From positions 2,480,001-2,544,000 of the forward strand of contig CBDHHN010000004.1 of assembly GCA_965263455.1 (NCBI GenBank): a DNA stretch of 64,000 bases, written 5' to 3'. Source of the DNA: CADEDH01 sp965263455 (GTDB lineage: Bacteria > Actinomycetota > Acidimicrobiia > Acidimicrobiales > SZUA-35). This document shows, in pieces, positions 9,205 to 17,416 of the stretch. The position numbers and the translations under genes are program-made. Numbering within the stretch: the stretch's first letter is position 1; every line of letters starts with the position of its first letter. A model generated the notes under the pieces. It worked only from the letters and a program-made list of their open reading frames with translations, was not told the DNA's origin and did no database searches.

Positions 9205-9600
9205 ATGACAAGGACGAACCCCACGACACCGGCGCGCCCGACCCGTTCAGGCCGCCGCTCCATCCTCGGCCCAGCCGGGATGGTCGGAGCCGCCGCCCTG
9301 CTGGTGGCCTGCTTCCAGGGCCTCGACCTCAAGGTGACCAACACCTGCGGGCAACCGGTCGCCGTCGGCCTCCAGGGAGGCGCCGATTCACCGGTCAGCT
9401 GGTACCCGCTGGCCGAGGGCGGGCAGGAGATCGTGCCCGCCTCCGGCTACTCCGAGATGCTGGTCACCGTCGTACCCGCCGACGCCGACCAGACCATCGA
9501 CCACACCAGGATCGATCTCGGCGACCTCGACACCACGCCCGGCACCGAGACCTTCGACCAGGCAAACCTGGATCTGGCTTCGGCCGGGCTGTGCCCGTGA
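9205..9600 (+). CDS. Small predicted lipoprotein
   Basis: 131 aa from ATG 9205. The N-terminus has Arg residues, a hydrophobic stretch and a lipobox LVAC, so it should be exported and lipid-anchored at the mature Cys. The rest is about 95 residues, beta-rich, with two further cysteines (TNTCG near the start and GLCP at the very end) that could form a disulfide. It is divergent from the ECF sigma gene across about 115 bases and could be a target of that sigma factor, but no promoter motif proves this. Not a recognised family. The longer frame from 9106 overlaps the sigma gene's leader and is not preferred. Confidence 0.7.
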   Translation: MTRTNPTTPARPTRSGRRSILGPAGMVGAAALLVACFQGLDLKVTNTCGQPVAVGLQGGADSPVSWYPLAEGGQEIVPASGYSEMLVTVVPADADQTIDHTRIDLGDLDTTPGTETFDQANLDLASAGLCP

Positions 9601-9738
9601 TGGAGGGCCCGAGGGTCCTGTCGGTGGTCTGAGCCCGCGCGCTTGAGGATCGACGGCCCGGGCTGAACGTGACGGCCGCTCGCTCGATCGGCGCGATCGG
9701 CGCTTCACCGATGGCGGGAGTGCTCCGATACTCCGATC

Positions 9739-10383
9739 GTGGCCACCGACGACGACTGGGACGATTTCCCGAACTGGAATCGGCGGCTGGCCATAGGTTT
9801 CGGCGTCATCGTGTTCGCCGTCGTGGCGATGGTTCGGCTGGTGTTCGGTGGGCCCGACGGTGTTCCCACCATGGTCCAGCTGGCGGTCTCGATCGGCGCG
9901 GAGGCTGACGGCGGCGCCGCGGAACCGGACGCCGTGGAGGTCGACGCCGATGCCGCCGCCGATGAACTCGTCGACCAGGACGATCCGTCGCCGCCGACCG
10001 TCGACGAGGCGCCTGCGGCCACCGCCTTCGTGGGTGAGGACGTGGCCTCGCTGGTGCCGTTCGATGCCGCCTACTGCGCTGCCCTGTCCGACCTGTGGCG
10101 GACGGCGCTCACGGTCGTCCTCGGGCCGGCTCAAGGTGACTGGCCGTCGTTCGCCGACGACATGGGGGCACTGGCCGACTCGATCGACGGCGTGGCCGCC
10201 ATCGCCCCCGACGAGCACCGCGACCTCCTTCTCGCCGCCGGAGAGTCCTACCGGGCGCTCGGCGCAGTGCCGTGGGAGCAGGCCCGCTGGTCGCCGCTCT
10301 TCACCGGTGACCAGACCCTGGGGTTCCCCACCGACGAGTACTTCGAACACGTCTGCATGCACCGCTCCGACAGCTACGGCTGA
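9739..10383 (+). CDS. Single-pass membrane protein with extracytoplasmic domain, unknown function
   Basis: 214 aa from GTG 9739. A short acidic head (DDDWDDFPNW) precedes one membrane helix (about 16-36, IGFGVIVFAVVAMVRLVF). An Asp/Ala/Glu-rich linker follows, then a mostly helical domain of about 125 residues with YCAAL and a late Cys. No strong ribosome site precedes the GTG, so the start is uncertain. It converges on the DM13 membrane protein, leaving 33 bases between them. I do not recognise the family. Confidence 0.6.
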   Translation: MATDDDWDDFPNWNRRLAIGFGVIVFAVVAMVRLVFGGPDGVPTMVQLAVSIGAEADGGAAEPDAVEVDADAAADELVDQDDPSPPTVDEAPAATAFVGEDVASLVPFDAAYCAALSDLWRTALTVVLGPAQGDWPSFADDMGALADSIDGVAAIAPDEHRDLLLAAGESYRALGAVPWEQARWSPLFTGDQTLGFPTDEYFEHVCMHRSDSYG

Positions 10384-10416
10384 GGGCGGCACCGACCGGC
10401 CGTCGCCCCAGCCGGG

Positions 10417-11268
10417 TCAGATGGTGACGGTGGCGCCGACGAACTCGACGCCGAAGGCCTCGCACCAGACGAGCGCGGTGTAGGGCCCGGGGGTGAGTTC
10501 GGTACCCGGTGGGAGCTCGTAGTTCTGGTCGCCGATGTTGCCCTTGAGGTCGCCCAGGGGGATGCTGCCCTCGGGGAGGGAGACCTGGTCGGCTCCGGGC
10601 ACCAGGTAGAGGTCGAGATTCGGTCCGTTCTCGATGTCGAAGTTCTCGAAGCGGAGGACGTAGGTCCCGTCGGGGTTCAGGAAGATGCCGGCGTCGCCCG
10701 TGCCCTCGTGGCCGGCCAACCCCACGAACTCGCCGGTGCCGAGCAGGACGGGTCCCGCGGGCTCGGTCGTCGTCGGCTCGTCGTCCGCCTCCGCCGTTGC
10801 GGCCTCCGCCGCTGCGGCCTCCGTCGTCGAGGTGGCCGTCTCGTTCGCCTGGTCACCTGGTGGGGCTGAGGTGGGGGACGGCGTCGAGGCCGACTGGTCG
10901 GCGATCGAGACCGAGAACTCCTCGTCGACGACCTCGTCGATGAAGTAGGGCGAGACCAGCCACCAGTTGACGATGGCGAAGGGCACGCCGAGGACCAGGA
11001 TCCGGAGCGGCGCGGGCACGTTCAGCCACAGCAGGGCGACGAAGGCCGCGGCGGCGACGAGCGTGCCACCGAAGGTGAAGAGCAGGGTGTTGCCGTTCTC
11101 GAACGGCGCCTCGAGCACGTCGGGCTCGATGAGCACCAGCACCACGGCCCCGACCGCGACCAGGGCAGCGACGATGATCTCGACCCGGGCGATCCGGCCG
11201 AGCAACCGGGCCGGTAGGCCGGTCGGGCTGCTGGTGGTCTTGTCGGTCGTGTCGGTGGGACCGGTCAT
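10417..11268 (-). CDS. Membrane protein with C-terminal DM13 domain
   Basis: 283 aa. There are three hydrophobic helices (VEIIVAALVAVGAVVLVLI, LLFTFGGTLVAAAAFVALLWL and ILVLGVPFAIVNWWLV), a Ser/Thr/Ala/Glu-rich linker, then a C-terminal DM13 domain of about 110 residues. This has GTGEFVGLAGHEGTG, the FENFDIENGPNLDLYL core, ELPPGTEL and VWCEAFGVEFGA-like end carrying the conserved cysteine. DM13 domains are proposed electron-transfer modules in secreted or membrane proteins, so a redox role outside the membrane is likely but the partner is unknown. It is the last native gene before the island; its start codon lies about 75 bases from the left att repeat. Confidence 0.8.
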   Translation of the reverse strand: MTGPTDTTDKTTSSPTGLPARLLGRIARVEIIVAALVAVGAVVLVLIEPDVLEAPFENGNTLLFTFGGTLVAAAAFVALLWLNVPAPLRILVLGVPFAIVNWWLVSPYFIDEVVDEEFSVSIADQSASTPSPTSAPPGDQANETATSTTEAAAAEAATAEADDEPTTTEPAGPVLLGTGEFVGLAGHEGTGDAGIFLNPDGTYVLRFENFDIENGPNLDLYLVPGADQVSLPEGSIPLGDLKGNIGDQNYELPPGTELTPGPYTALVWCEAFGVEFVGATVTI

Positions 11269-11343
11269 CGATCCAGCGTAGGCACGTCCGTGTTTGGGTG
11301 GCGGCCCGGCGTCCTCGCTTCTGCGACCCGCGACCAGGGAAAC

Positions 11344-11390
11344 CAGTGGAGCTGACGGGATTCGAACCCGTGACCCCCTGCTTGCAAAGC
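11344..11390 (+). repeat. Left attachment repeat (tRNA-Ala 3' fragment)
   Basis: 47 bp identical to 36898-36944. It contains the tRNA-Ala acceptor 3' strand, T arm and anticodon arm up to the anticodon stem, then diverges at once, so it cannot form a tRNA. It marks the distal end of the island. Confidence 0.85.
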
Positions 11391-11941
11391 GGCGTCGGGA
11401 TGTTCAGGGGTGTTCGTTGGAGGTCGCTGAGCTGGGGCTTGAGTGTGCTTGCGTCCAGCTGGGCGTGGGGCGATGCGGGCGAGTTGGCTACCAGTCCGGC
11501 TACCAGGTCGACTTCATGTCGGCTGTGAGATCTGGTGGTGCCCGAGGCGGCAACTCCTCGGACACCACCGGTGATCCGCTAGCTGGCGAGTTGTTCGGTG
11601 GCTTCCGGGCCCTCGCGTGGGCTGAAACTGTTGAGGCAGTCCAGGAGACCCGCACCCCAGAGCGGGCGAGCGACTGGGCAGAACTCGAACCGCCCTGGCA
11701 GCCCGACCGGACCATGCTGCCAACTACCTCGACGGCAGGTAGTAGGCCGACCACCGAAACGTGCGCAAACGGAATAACAGTCGAGATCGGGATTGGCCGA
11801 CGTCACCTCCACTGGGCGACGGCCGGTTTCGGGCGGGGCCGCCAACCGCCGCAGCGGCCCCGCCTTCGACATCCGCTACGGATCACTCGAACCAAGTGAT
11901 TGTTGGGCATACAGGCTGAGTACCTCCTACGTTGAGGGTCC
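11391..11941. other. Island left-end non-coding stretch with inverted repeats
   Basis: About 550 bases with no convincing gene. Frames through it start in the tRNA fragment or lack any family similarity. It holds an inverted repeat with 7-bp arms (ACTACCT/AGGTAGT, 11723-11743), a hairpin with a perfect 11-bp GC stem (11832-11864) lacking a T tract, and two copies of GGCTACCA (11486-11493 and 11498-11505). The longer form TTGGCTACCA (11484-11493) is also found near the right end at 36823-36832. It may be the remains of an integrase/attachment region. Confidence 0.45.
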
Positions 11942-11975
11942 TGAAACTGTCTTGAAACTCCCTCTTGACTAGAAC
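11942..11975 (+). promoter_or_regulatory. SARP-type direct repeats and -10-like element before paralog A
   Basis: TGAAACT at 11942-11948 and again at 11953-11959, exactly 11 bp apart, the heptamer-plus-4 spacing bound by SARP regulators. A -10-like TAGAAC lies at 11970-11975, only 7 bases before the ATG at 11982, so the transcript would be leaderless or nearly so. Confidence 0.6.
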
Positions 11976-11981
11976 TCGAAC

Positions 11982-14900
11982 ATGGCTCTCCAGGTGCGGT
12001 TATTGGGTCCGGTCGACGTCTCGATCGACGGTCGGGCCGTTGATTTGGGCGGTCCCCGGCAGCGCATGCTCCTAGCGGCCTTGGCCGTCGAGGCAGGCGT
12101 GTTCGTGTCGGCCGACCGCTTGATTGACCGAGTATGGGCGGGCAGCGAACTTCCGGCGAACCCGCGGGCTGCGCTTCGTACCTATCTGACACGTTTGCGG
12201 CAGTCGCTCGGTGTCGACGGGCTGGTTCTAACCTCGGCATCGGGCTGGTGTCTGAACGCAGGTGGCATCGAGATCGATGTCGCACAATTCGAGGCCCTGG
12301 TGGAAAGGGCCGACAACGTCGCTCAGGGCGTCCACGAGCGGCTGAGCCTCTTGGATGAGGCGCTCCGGCTCTGGCGGGGAGACCCGCTGGAGGACGTGGT
12401 AGATGATGGGTGGGCCAGCGCGGAACGAGAGCGGCTGGGTGAGCTGAAGCTGACGGCCATCGAGCGTCGGTATGAAGCGATGGTGGCGGCAGGCATGCAC
12501 ACCGATGCGATTCCAGGGCTTGCCGGTGTGCGTGAACAGCACCCACTTCGTGACCGACTCGTCGGTCTGCACATGTTGGCGCTGGCACGCGCCGGACGTC
12601 ATGCCGAGGCAACGCGGGTGTTCCAGGGCCACCGGCGTCGATTCATCGACGAGCTGGGCTTGGAGCCAAGTGCGCAGCTGGTCGAGCTTGATCGCCGGAT
12701 CGTTGACGGCGACCCATCACTTCACCTCAGCTCCGTTGCCGGTCGTGCGCTTCGTGGCTATCGGCTGGGTGAGCAGTTGGGCGAGGGTGCCTTTGCCGTC
12801 GTGTACCGGGGTACGCAGCCCTCGGTGGGACGCGACGTGGCCGTCAAGGTCATCCGATCGGAGTTGGCGAACCGCCCTGAGTTCATCAGGAGGTTCGAGG
12901 CCGAGGCCCACCTGGTCGCACGCCTGGAGCATCCGCACATCGTGCCGCTCTATGACTACTGGCGGGAGCCGGACCGGGCCTGTCTGGTGTTCCGGTACCT
13001 GAGGGGCGGGTCGTTGGAGGCCCGTCTCACCTCCACGGGTGGGCTGTCGGCGGAGGAGGCGGCCCGGATGGTCGAGCAGGTGGGTGCGGCATTGATGACG
13101 GCCCATCGCGCCGGGGTGGTCCACCGAGATGTGAAACCGGCAAACATCTTCTTGGACGAGGATGGCAACTTCTACCTAGGGGACTTCGGCATCGCTCTCG
13201 CGGCGGCTGAACTTGATGACCCGGACGCCTCACTCTCGGCTGGTTCCCCCGCCTATGCGTCGCCCGAGCAACTGCGGCGCCAGCCGATCGGTCCCCCAGC
13301 TGACGTGCATGCATTGGCCATTACCGCGTTCGAAGCGTTGACGGTGCGTCTCCCCTTCCCCAACGCGGTCTCGCATGCCGACCTTCTGCAGCGACAGCTT
13401 CAGGACCCAATCCCGAATGTCACGGCGCTGCGGCCCGACCTTCCGTCAACCGTTGGCGACGTACTCGCCGTGGCAACGGCGAAGGACCCCACGGCTAGGC
13501 ACCAGACAATGGAGGCCTTCGTCGCCGAGTTTGCTGAGTCCGCACGCCCACCCGCTGTCAGCGATGCTGTGCCGGCGCGCCGGGGCGTCTCCACAGCCTT
13601 GTCCTCGGTCGAGGCGCGGAACCCGTACAAGGGGCTCAAACCCTTCACTGAAGCCGACGTCGCGGACTTTCGGGGCCGGGAACGACTGGTGGATCGGATG
13701 GTCGACATGTTCGGCAGGCCCGACTCGTCCGGTCGGGTCGTCGCAGTGGTTGGGCCGTCGGGGATCGGCAAGAGCTCCGTCGTCAAGGCTGGCCTGCTGC
13801 CGGCTCTTCGTAGGGGCGCGGCGCAAGGGTCCGATGCATGGTTCGTTGCCTCGATGATGCCTGGTGGGCTGCCGTTTGATGAGTTGGCCGCTGCCCTGAT
13901 CCGGGTGGCCAGCAAGGTCCCGGACAACCTGATGGCGATCTTGGACCAGGACCATCGGGGCTTGAATCGAGTGGTCAAGGCGATCGTTCCTCAGGACTCC
14001 GGGGCTGAGCTGCTTCTCGTGATCGATCAGTTCGAGGAGCTCTTTACGCTGACCGGCGACGAACAGGCTCGTCAGCGGTTTCTAGAAGCGATCAGGTACG
14101 CCGTCACCGACCCCCGTTGTCCGCTTCGCGTGGTGCTAACGATGCGGGCCGATTTCTGGGATCGGCCCCTCCGACACGGAGCCTTCGCCAGGCTCATTGA
14201 GAGTTCGGTTGTGAATGTGACGGCGTTGGCTCCCGACGAGCTTGAGCGTGCCGTCGTGGAGCCGGCGATGGCCACCGGGTGCGAGTTCGAGCCGGGGCTG
14301 TTGTCGGAGATCGTGGCCGATGTCGCTGACGAGCCCGGGGCGCTGCCGCTGCTTCAGTACGCCCTGACCGAACTCTGGGAGCAACGGATCTCGGGATTGC
14401 TCACCCTCGACGCATACCGCGGGCTCGGCGGCGTGACGGGCGCCTTGGCGCGTCGGGCCGAGGAGCTGTACGCCGAGGTTGGTGAGGTCGAACAGTTGAC
14501 AGTCCGACAGCTGTTCGGTCGGCTGGTGACCCTGGCTGACGACGCAGGCCCGACTCGTCGTCGAGTAAGGCGGTCGGAACTGGCCGCGCTGGATGGGCTG
14601 GACCGTGTTATCGACCGCTTCGGGCGGGCTCGGTTGCTGTCGTTCGATCGTGATCCCAGTAGCCGTGAGCCGACTGTCGAGGTGGCACATGAGGCGATGC
14701 TTCGCGAGTGGCCCCGACTGAAGGAGTGGCTTGATCAAGATGGCGAAGCGCTTCGGTTGCAGCGCCACCTCTCCACCGCGGCGACGGAGTGGCACCGAGC
14801 GGGACGCCCGGACTCCGAGCTGTATCGGGGCGATCGCTTGGAGGCCGCTATCGACTTCGCCCGATCCGAACCGTCTAGTCTGACGATCGACGAGCGAGCC

Positions 14901-17255
14901 TTCGTCGACGCCGGTCTCGCCGCCGCTGAGGCCGAGAAGGCTGAGGAACGGGACCGGTTCGAACGCCAGCTCCGCAGCAATCGCCGACTCCGGGTGTTGC
15001 TCGCCGGCGTGGGTGTGCTTTTGGTCATGGCCGTTCTCTCCGGTGGCCTTGCCGCCGTTCAGCGGAGCCGGGCCGACGCCGAGCGCACTAGGGCCGAAGG
15101 CAACGCCCGCCTTGCCGAAGAGAACGAGCTCTTGGCTGTAGGTGCCGCGACCCGGGCGGAGCAGGCGGCCACTAGAGCCGAGGAGATAGCTCTGGTGGCC
15201 GATGTGCAGAGGTTGACCACCGAGTCGCGTCTCGCATTGGACGTAGATCCCGACCTGGCGATTCTGTTGGCCCTCGAGGCTCATGACCTGGCGCAGTCTC
15301 TCGACGAGGTGCCCGGACCGGTGGTCTCGGCTCTGCAGACAGCGACCCAGGACTCTCGACTCCGACTCCGCTTGAGCACCGGTGGGCGGTGGATGGGTTT
15401 GCGAGATGACGGCGAGGTGATCGCCACCGCTGACCTAGTCGATCCGAGCGTCGTGGTCCTTCAGGACACCGAGAATGGTGAAGAGATCGGACGTCTGAAG
15501 GCGCCACGTCCTGTAGGTGACGCCGCTTTCCATCCCGATGGCTCGCTTCTCGTCACCTTCCTCGACGAAGGGGGGTCTACCGGCGCTCCCGGGCTCTCGG
15601 GTCAGCTGTACGACTCACGGCTCGAACCCGTCTCCGAGTTGCCAGGGCCTTGCTGCATGTCTGAACCCGAGTTCTCTCCCGATGGTCGATTTCTGAAGGC
15701 CATGGTTGGGGGCCCCGGCGCCTTGCAGGCGGCGATTTGGGATCTGGGAAGGCCAGCAGAAGGGCCGACGGTGCTGCTCGACGGTGAGTGGGGACAGGGG
15801 TGGACCAGCACAGGCGACGCGCTGATGTACACCCGATCCAACGTGTTCGTCGTTAACCCCGAGACTGCCCAGGTAGCTCCCTTCGGTCTCCCGGACTTCG
15901 ACAACCTCATATCTGCCAGTCCCAGTCCAGCTGAGGACCGGATCGTCATCGAGTCAGAAGGTCCGCTCCAGGTCTGGCGGCGGGGGGCGGCCAACCCTGA
16001 TGCGGAGATCAACCTCAGTTTGGCCGGCTTCGTTACCCCAACCTTCACCCCAGACGGCCAAGGTCTTCACATCTTCGGACTCGACGATGAGGTTCAGGTC
16101 ATGGACATCGCCAGCCGAGAGGTTGTCGGGCTTCGGGGCCACCCGAGCGGAATTGTCCGGGTCATTACGAGTCTGGACGGCCTCACCCTGGCGGCGGCGA
16201 CCCTCTCGGGCGATGTCCTGGTCTGGGACCTCTCACCTACCGGCCCGGCCATACTCGGCAACCTCGATACGTCGGGGTTCATCGGCGCAATTGAGCTTGA
16301 GCCGAGCGGCGAGTCGGCACTGGTTGTCGAGAGCTCGGCGGGAGCAACCCAGGTCCTGCAGTTTGACCTGGCCACGCAGTCCGTCTCGGCGACGAGCAGC
16401 TCGTTTCCCGACGTCGGATCCTTCATCGCTGCGACGGCGGCCACCGAGGCGCTTGTAGTCGGCGGACCAACACCCGATGGCAGCGGAGTGATCGAGAACC
16501 TCATCTCTGGGGAGCGGTTGCTGGCTCTGCGGCCTTGCGAGAGACCGTTCAGTACCGATGACAAGGGTCGGTGGGTCCTGGCGGTCGTCGAGGACCTCAG
16601 TTGCGGCGAGGGGATGGCCCGAGTACTCGACGTGGCCAGCGGCGAAGAACTACTCAGTTGGGACGCAGTGAACCCCATGGGTGACTTCGGCCCGTCGGGC
16701 ACCATTGCCGAGGGTCTGATCGCCGTGCAGCTCCTACCGGGCTTGGAGGTCCGTCGGATCGCTAATGGAGAAACTGTCGCCGTATTCGATGGTGCTTACG
16801 CCTTCCGGCCCTTCTTCTCTCCGGACGGCCGACTGATCACGTTCGGCAGCCCGGTGTCCGGCGGGTGGGCACTCGACGTCGAACGCATGCTGGAGGGATC
16901 CAGCGGGGCGGACGTGGTCGCACTCAACAAGAACGTCGTCGGAGGGCCGACCACCTTCACCGTCGCCAACGATCGTTACCTGGTGACTGGCCACTCCGGC
17001 GAGCTGTTGCGGTTCTGGCACCTGGACACGGGAGAGGAATGGCTCACTCTCCCTGTCGACACGGGGGCTTCGACGATGCTGGCGCCTACCGCAGACGGCG
17101 ACTACCTCTACTACGCCGGCCGGGGCGGGGTAGTACGCCGGTTTCCTCTTGACGACGATGAACTGGCGGACCTCGCCCGCCAGCGAGTGCAACGGGACTT
17201 CACGGCCGAGGAATGCTCTCGGTTCGGAATTGAGCGGTGCGCGGTCAACCCATGA
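11982..17255 (+). CDS. SARP/BTAD - Ser/Thr kinase - nSTAND1 NTPase - membrane segment - WD40-like propeller protein (paralog A)
   Basis: 1757 aa. Residues 1-90 are an OmpR/SARP winged helix (LQVRLLGPVDV, RTYLTRLRQSLG) and 95-245 a BTAD domain. A complete protein kinase follows at about 258-520: Gly loop GEGAFAVV, Lys289, HRDVKPAN at 381, DFG at 401, SPEQL. NPYKGLKPF opens the nSTAND1 NTPase, with Walker A GPSGIGKSS at 591 and Walker B LLLVIDQFEE near 680. One membrane helix lies at about 1004-1026 and about 650 residues of WD40-like beta blades follow, with a C-terminal tail FTAEECSRFGIERC. The order suggests DNA binding, kinase and NTPase inside the cell and a sensory propeller outside. Functionally it resembles AfsR plus AfsK of Streptomyces in one chain. 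It converges on paralog B. Confidence 0.9.
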   Translation: MALQVRLLGPVDVSIDGRAVDLGGPRQRMLLAALAVEAGVFVSADRLIDRVWAGSELPANPRAALRTYLTRLRQSLGVDGLVLTSASGWCLNAGGIEIDVAQFEALVERADNVAQGVHERLSLLDEALRLWRGDPLEDVVDDGWASAERERLGELKLTAIERRYEAMVAAGMHTDAIPGLAGVREQHPLRDRLVGLHMLALARAGRHAEATRVFQGHRRRFIDELGLEPSAQLVELDRRIVDGDPSLHLSSVAGRALRGYRLGEQLGEGAFAVVYRGTQPSVGRDVAVKVIRSELANRPEFIRRFEAEAHLVARLEHPHIVPLYDYWREPDRACLVFRYLRGGSLEARLTSTGGLSAEEAARMVEQVGAALMTAHRAGVVHRDVKPANIFLDEDGNFYLGDFGIALAAAELDDPDASLSAGSPAYASPEQLRRQPIGPPADVHALAITAFEALTVRLPFPNAVSHADLLQRQLQDPIPNVTALRPDLPSTVGDVLAVATAKDPTARHQTMEAFVAEFAESARPPAVSDAVPARRGVSTALSSVEARNPYKGLKPFTEADVADFRGRERLVDRMVDMFGRPDSSGRVVAVVGPSGIGKSSVVKAGLLPALRRGAAQGSDAWFVASMMPGGLPFDELAAALIRVASKVPDNLMAILDQDHRGLNRVVKAIVPQDSGAELLLVIDQFEELFTLTGDEQARQRFLEAIRYAVTDPRCPLRVVLTMRADFWDRPLRHGAFARLIESSVVNVTALAPDELERAVVEPAMATGCEFEPGLLSEIVADVADEPGALPLLQYALTELWEQRISGLLTLDAYRGLGGVTGALARRAEELYAEVGEVEQLTVRQLFGRLVTLADDAGPTRRRVRRSELAALDGLDRVIDRFGRARLLSFDRDPSSREPTVEVAHEAMLREWPRLKEWLDQDGEALRLQRHLSTAATEWHRAGRPDSELYRGDRLEAAIDFARSEPSSLTIDERAFVDAGLAAAEAEKAEERDRFERQLRSNRRLRVLLAGVGVLLVMAVLSGGLAAVQRSRADAERTRAEGNARLAEENELLAVGAATRAEQAATRAEEIALVADVQRLTTESRLALDVDPDLAILLALEAHDLAQSLDEVPGPVVSALQTATQDSRLRLRLSTGGRWMGLRDDGEVIATADLVDPSVVVLQDTENGEEIGRLKAPRPVGDAAFHPDGSLLVTFLDEGGSTGAPGLSGQLYDSRLEPVSELPGPCCMSEPEFSPDGRFLKAMVGGPGALQAAIWDLGRPAEGPTVLLDGEWGQGWTSTGDALMYTRSNVFVVNPETAQVAPFGLPDFDNLISASPSPAEDRIVIESEGPLQVWRRGAANPDAEINLSLAGFVTPTFTPDGQGLHIFGLDDEVQVMDIASREVVGLRGHPSGIVRVITSLDGLTLAAATLSGDVLVWDLSPTGPAILGNLDTSGFIGAIELEPSGESALVVESSAGATQVLQFDLATQSVSATSSSFPDVGSFIAATAATEALVVGGPTPDGSGVIENLISGERLLALRPCERPFSTDDKGRWVLAVVEDLSCGEGMARVLDVASGEELLSWDAVNPMGDFGPSGTIAEGLIAVQLLPGLEVRRIANGETVAVFDGAYAFRPFFSPDGRLITFGSPVSGGWALDVERMLEGSSGADVVALNKNVVGGPTTFTVANDRYLVTGHSGELLRFWHLDTGEEWLTLPVDTGASTMLAPTADGDYLYYAGRGGVVRRFPLDDDELADLARQRVQRDFTAEECSRFGIERCAVNP

Positions 17256-17416
17256 AGCCTCGATTCGGATGTTGATGCTGCCAGTTGAGGGACCCCGTCA
17301 AGTCGGTCGAACCCAGCTTCGGTGCCGGTGAGCGAACCGGCTAGGTGCCTCCAGCCCATGGTGGGCAGGTGGCCGCGTGCTGCCTGCTCTAAGGCCCGAA
17401 CGGCGGCCACTCGGCA

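Noticed and set aside
11294..11899. A 201-residue frame crossing the left att repeat, with the string GADGIRTRDP
   Set aside because: That string is the translation of tRNA-Ala 3' sequence, a well-known annotation artefact; the rest shows no family likeness.
17256..17416. Terminator or small gene between convergent paralogs A and B
   Set aside because: Only short imperfect hairpins (such as GCCGGT/ACCGGC near 17323-17340) and no T tract or convincing frame; too weak to list.
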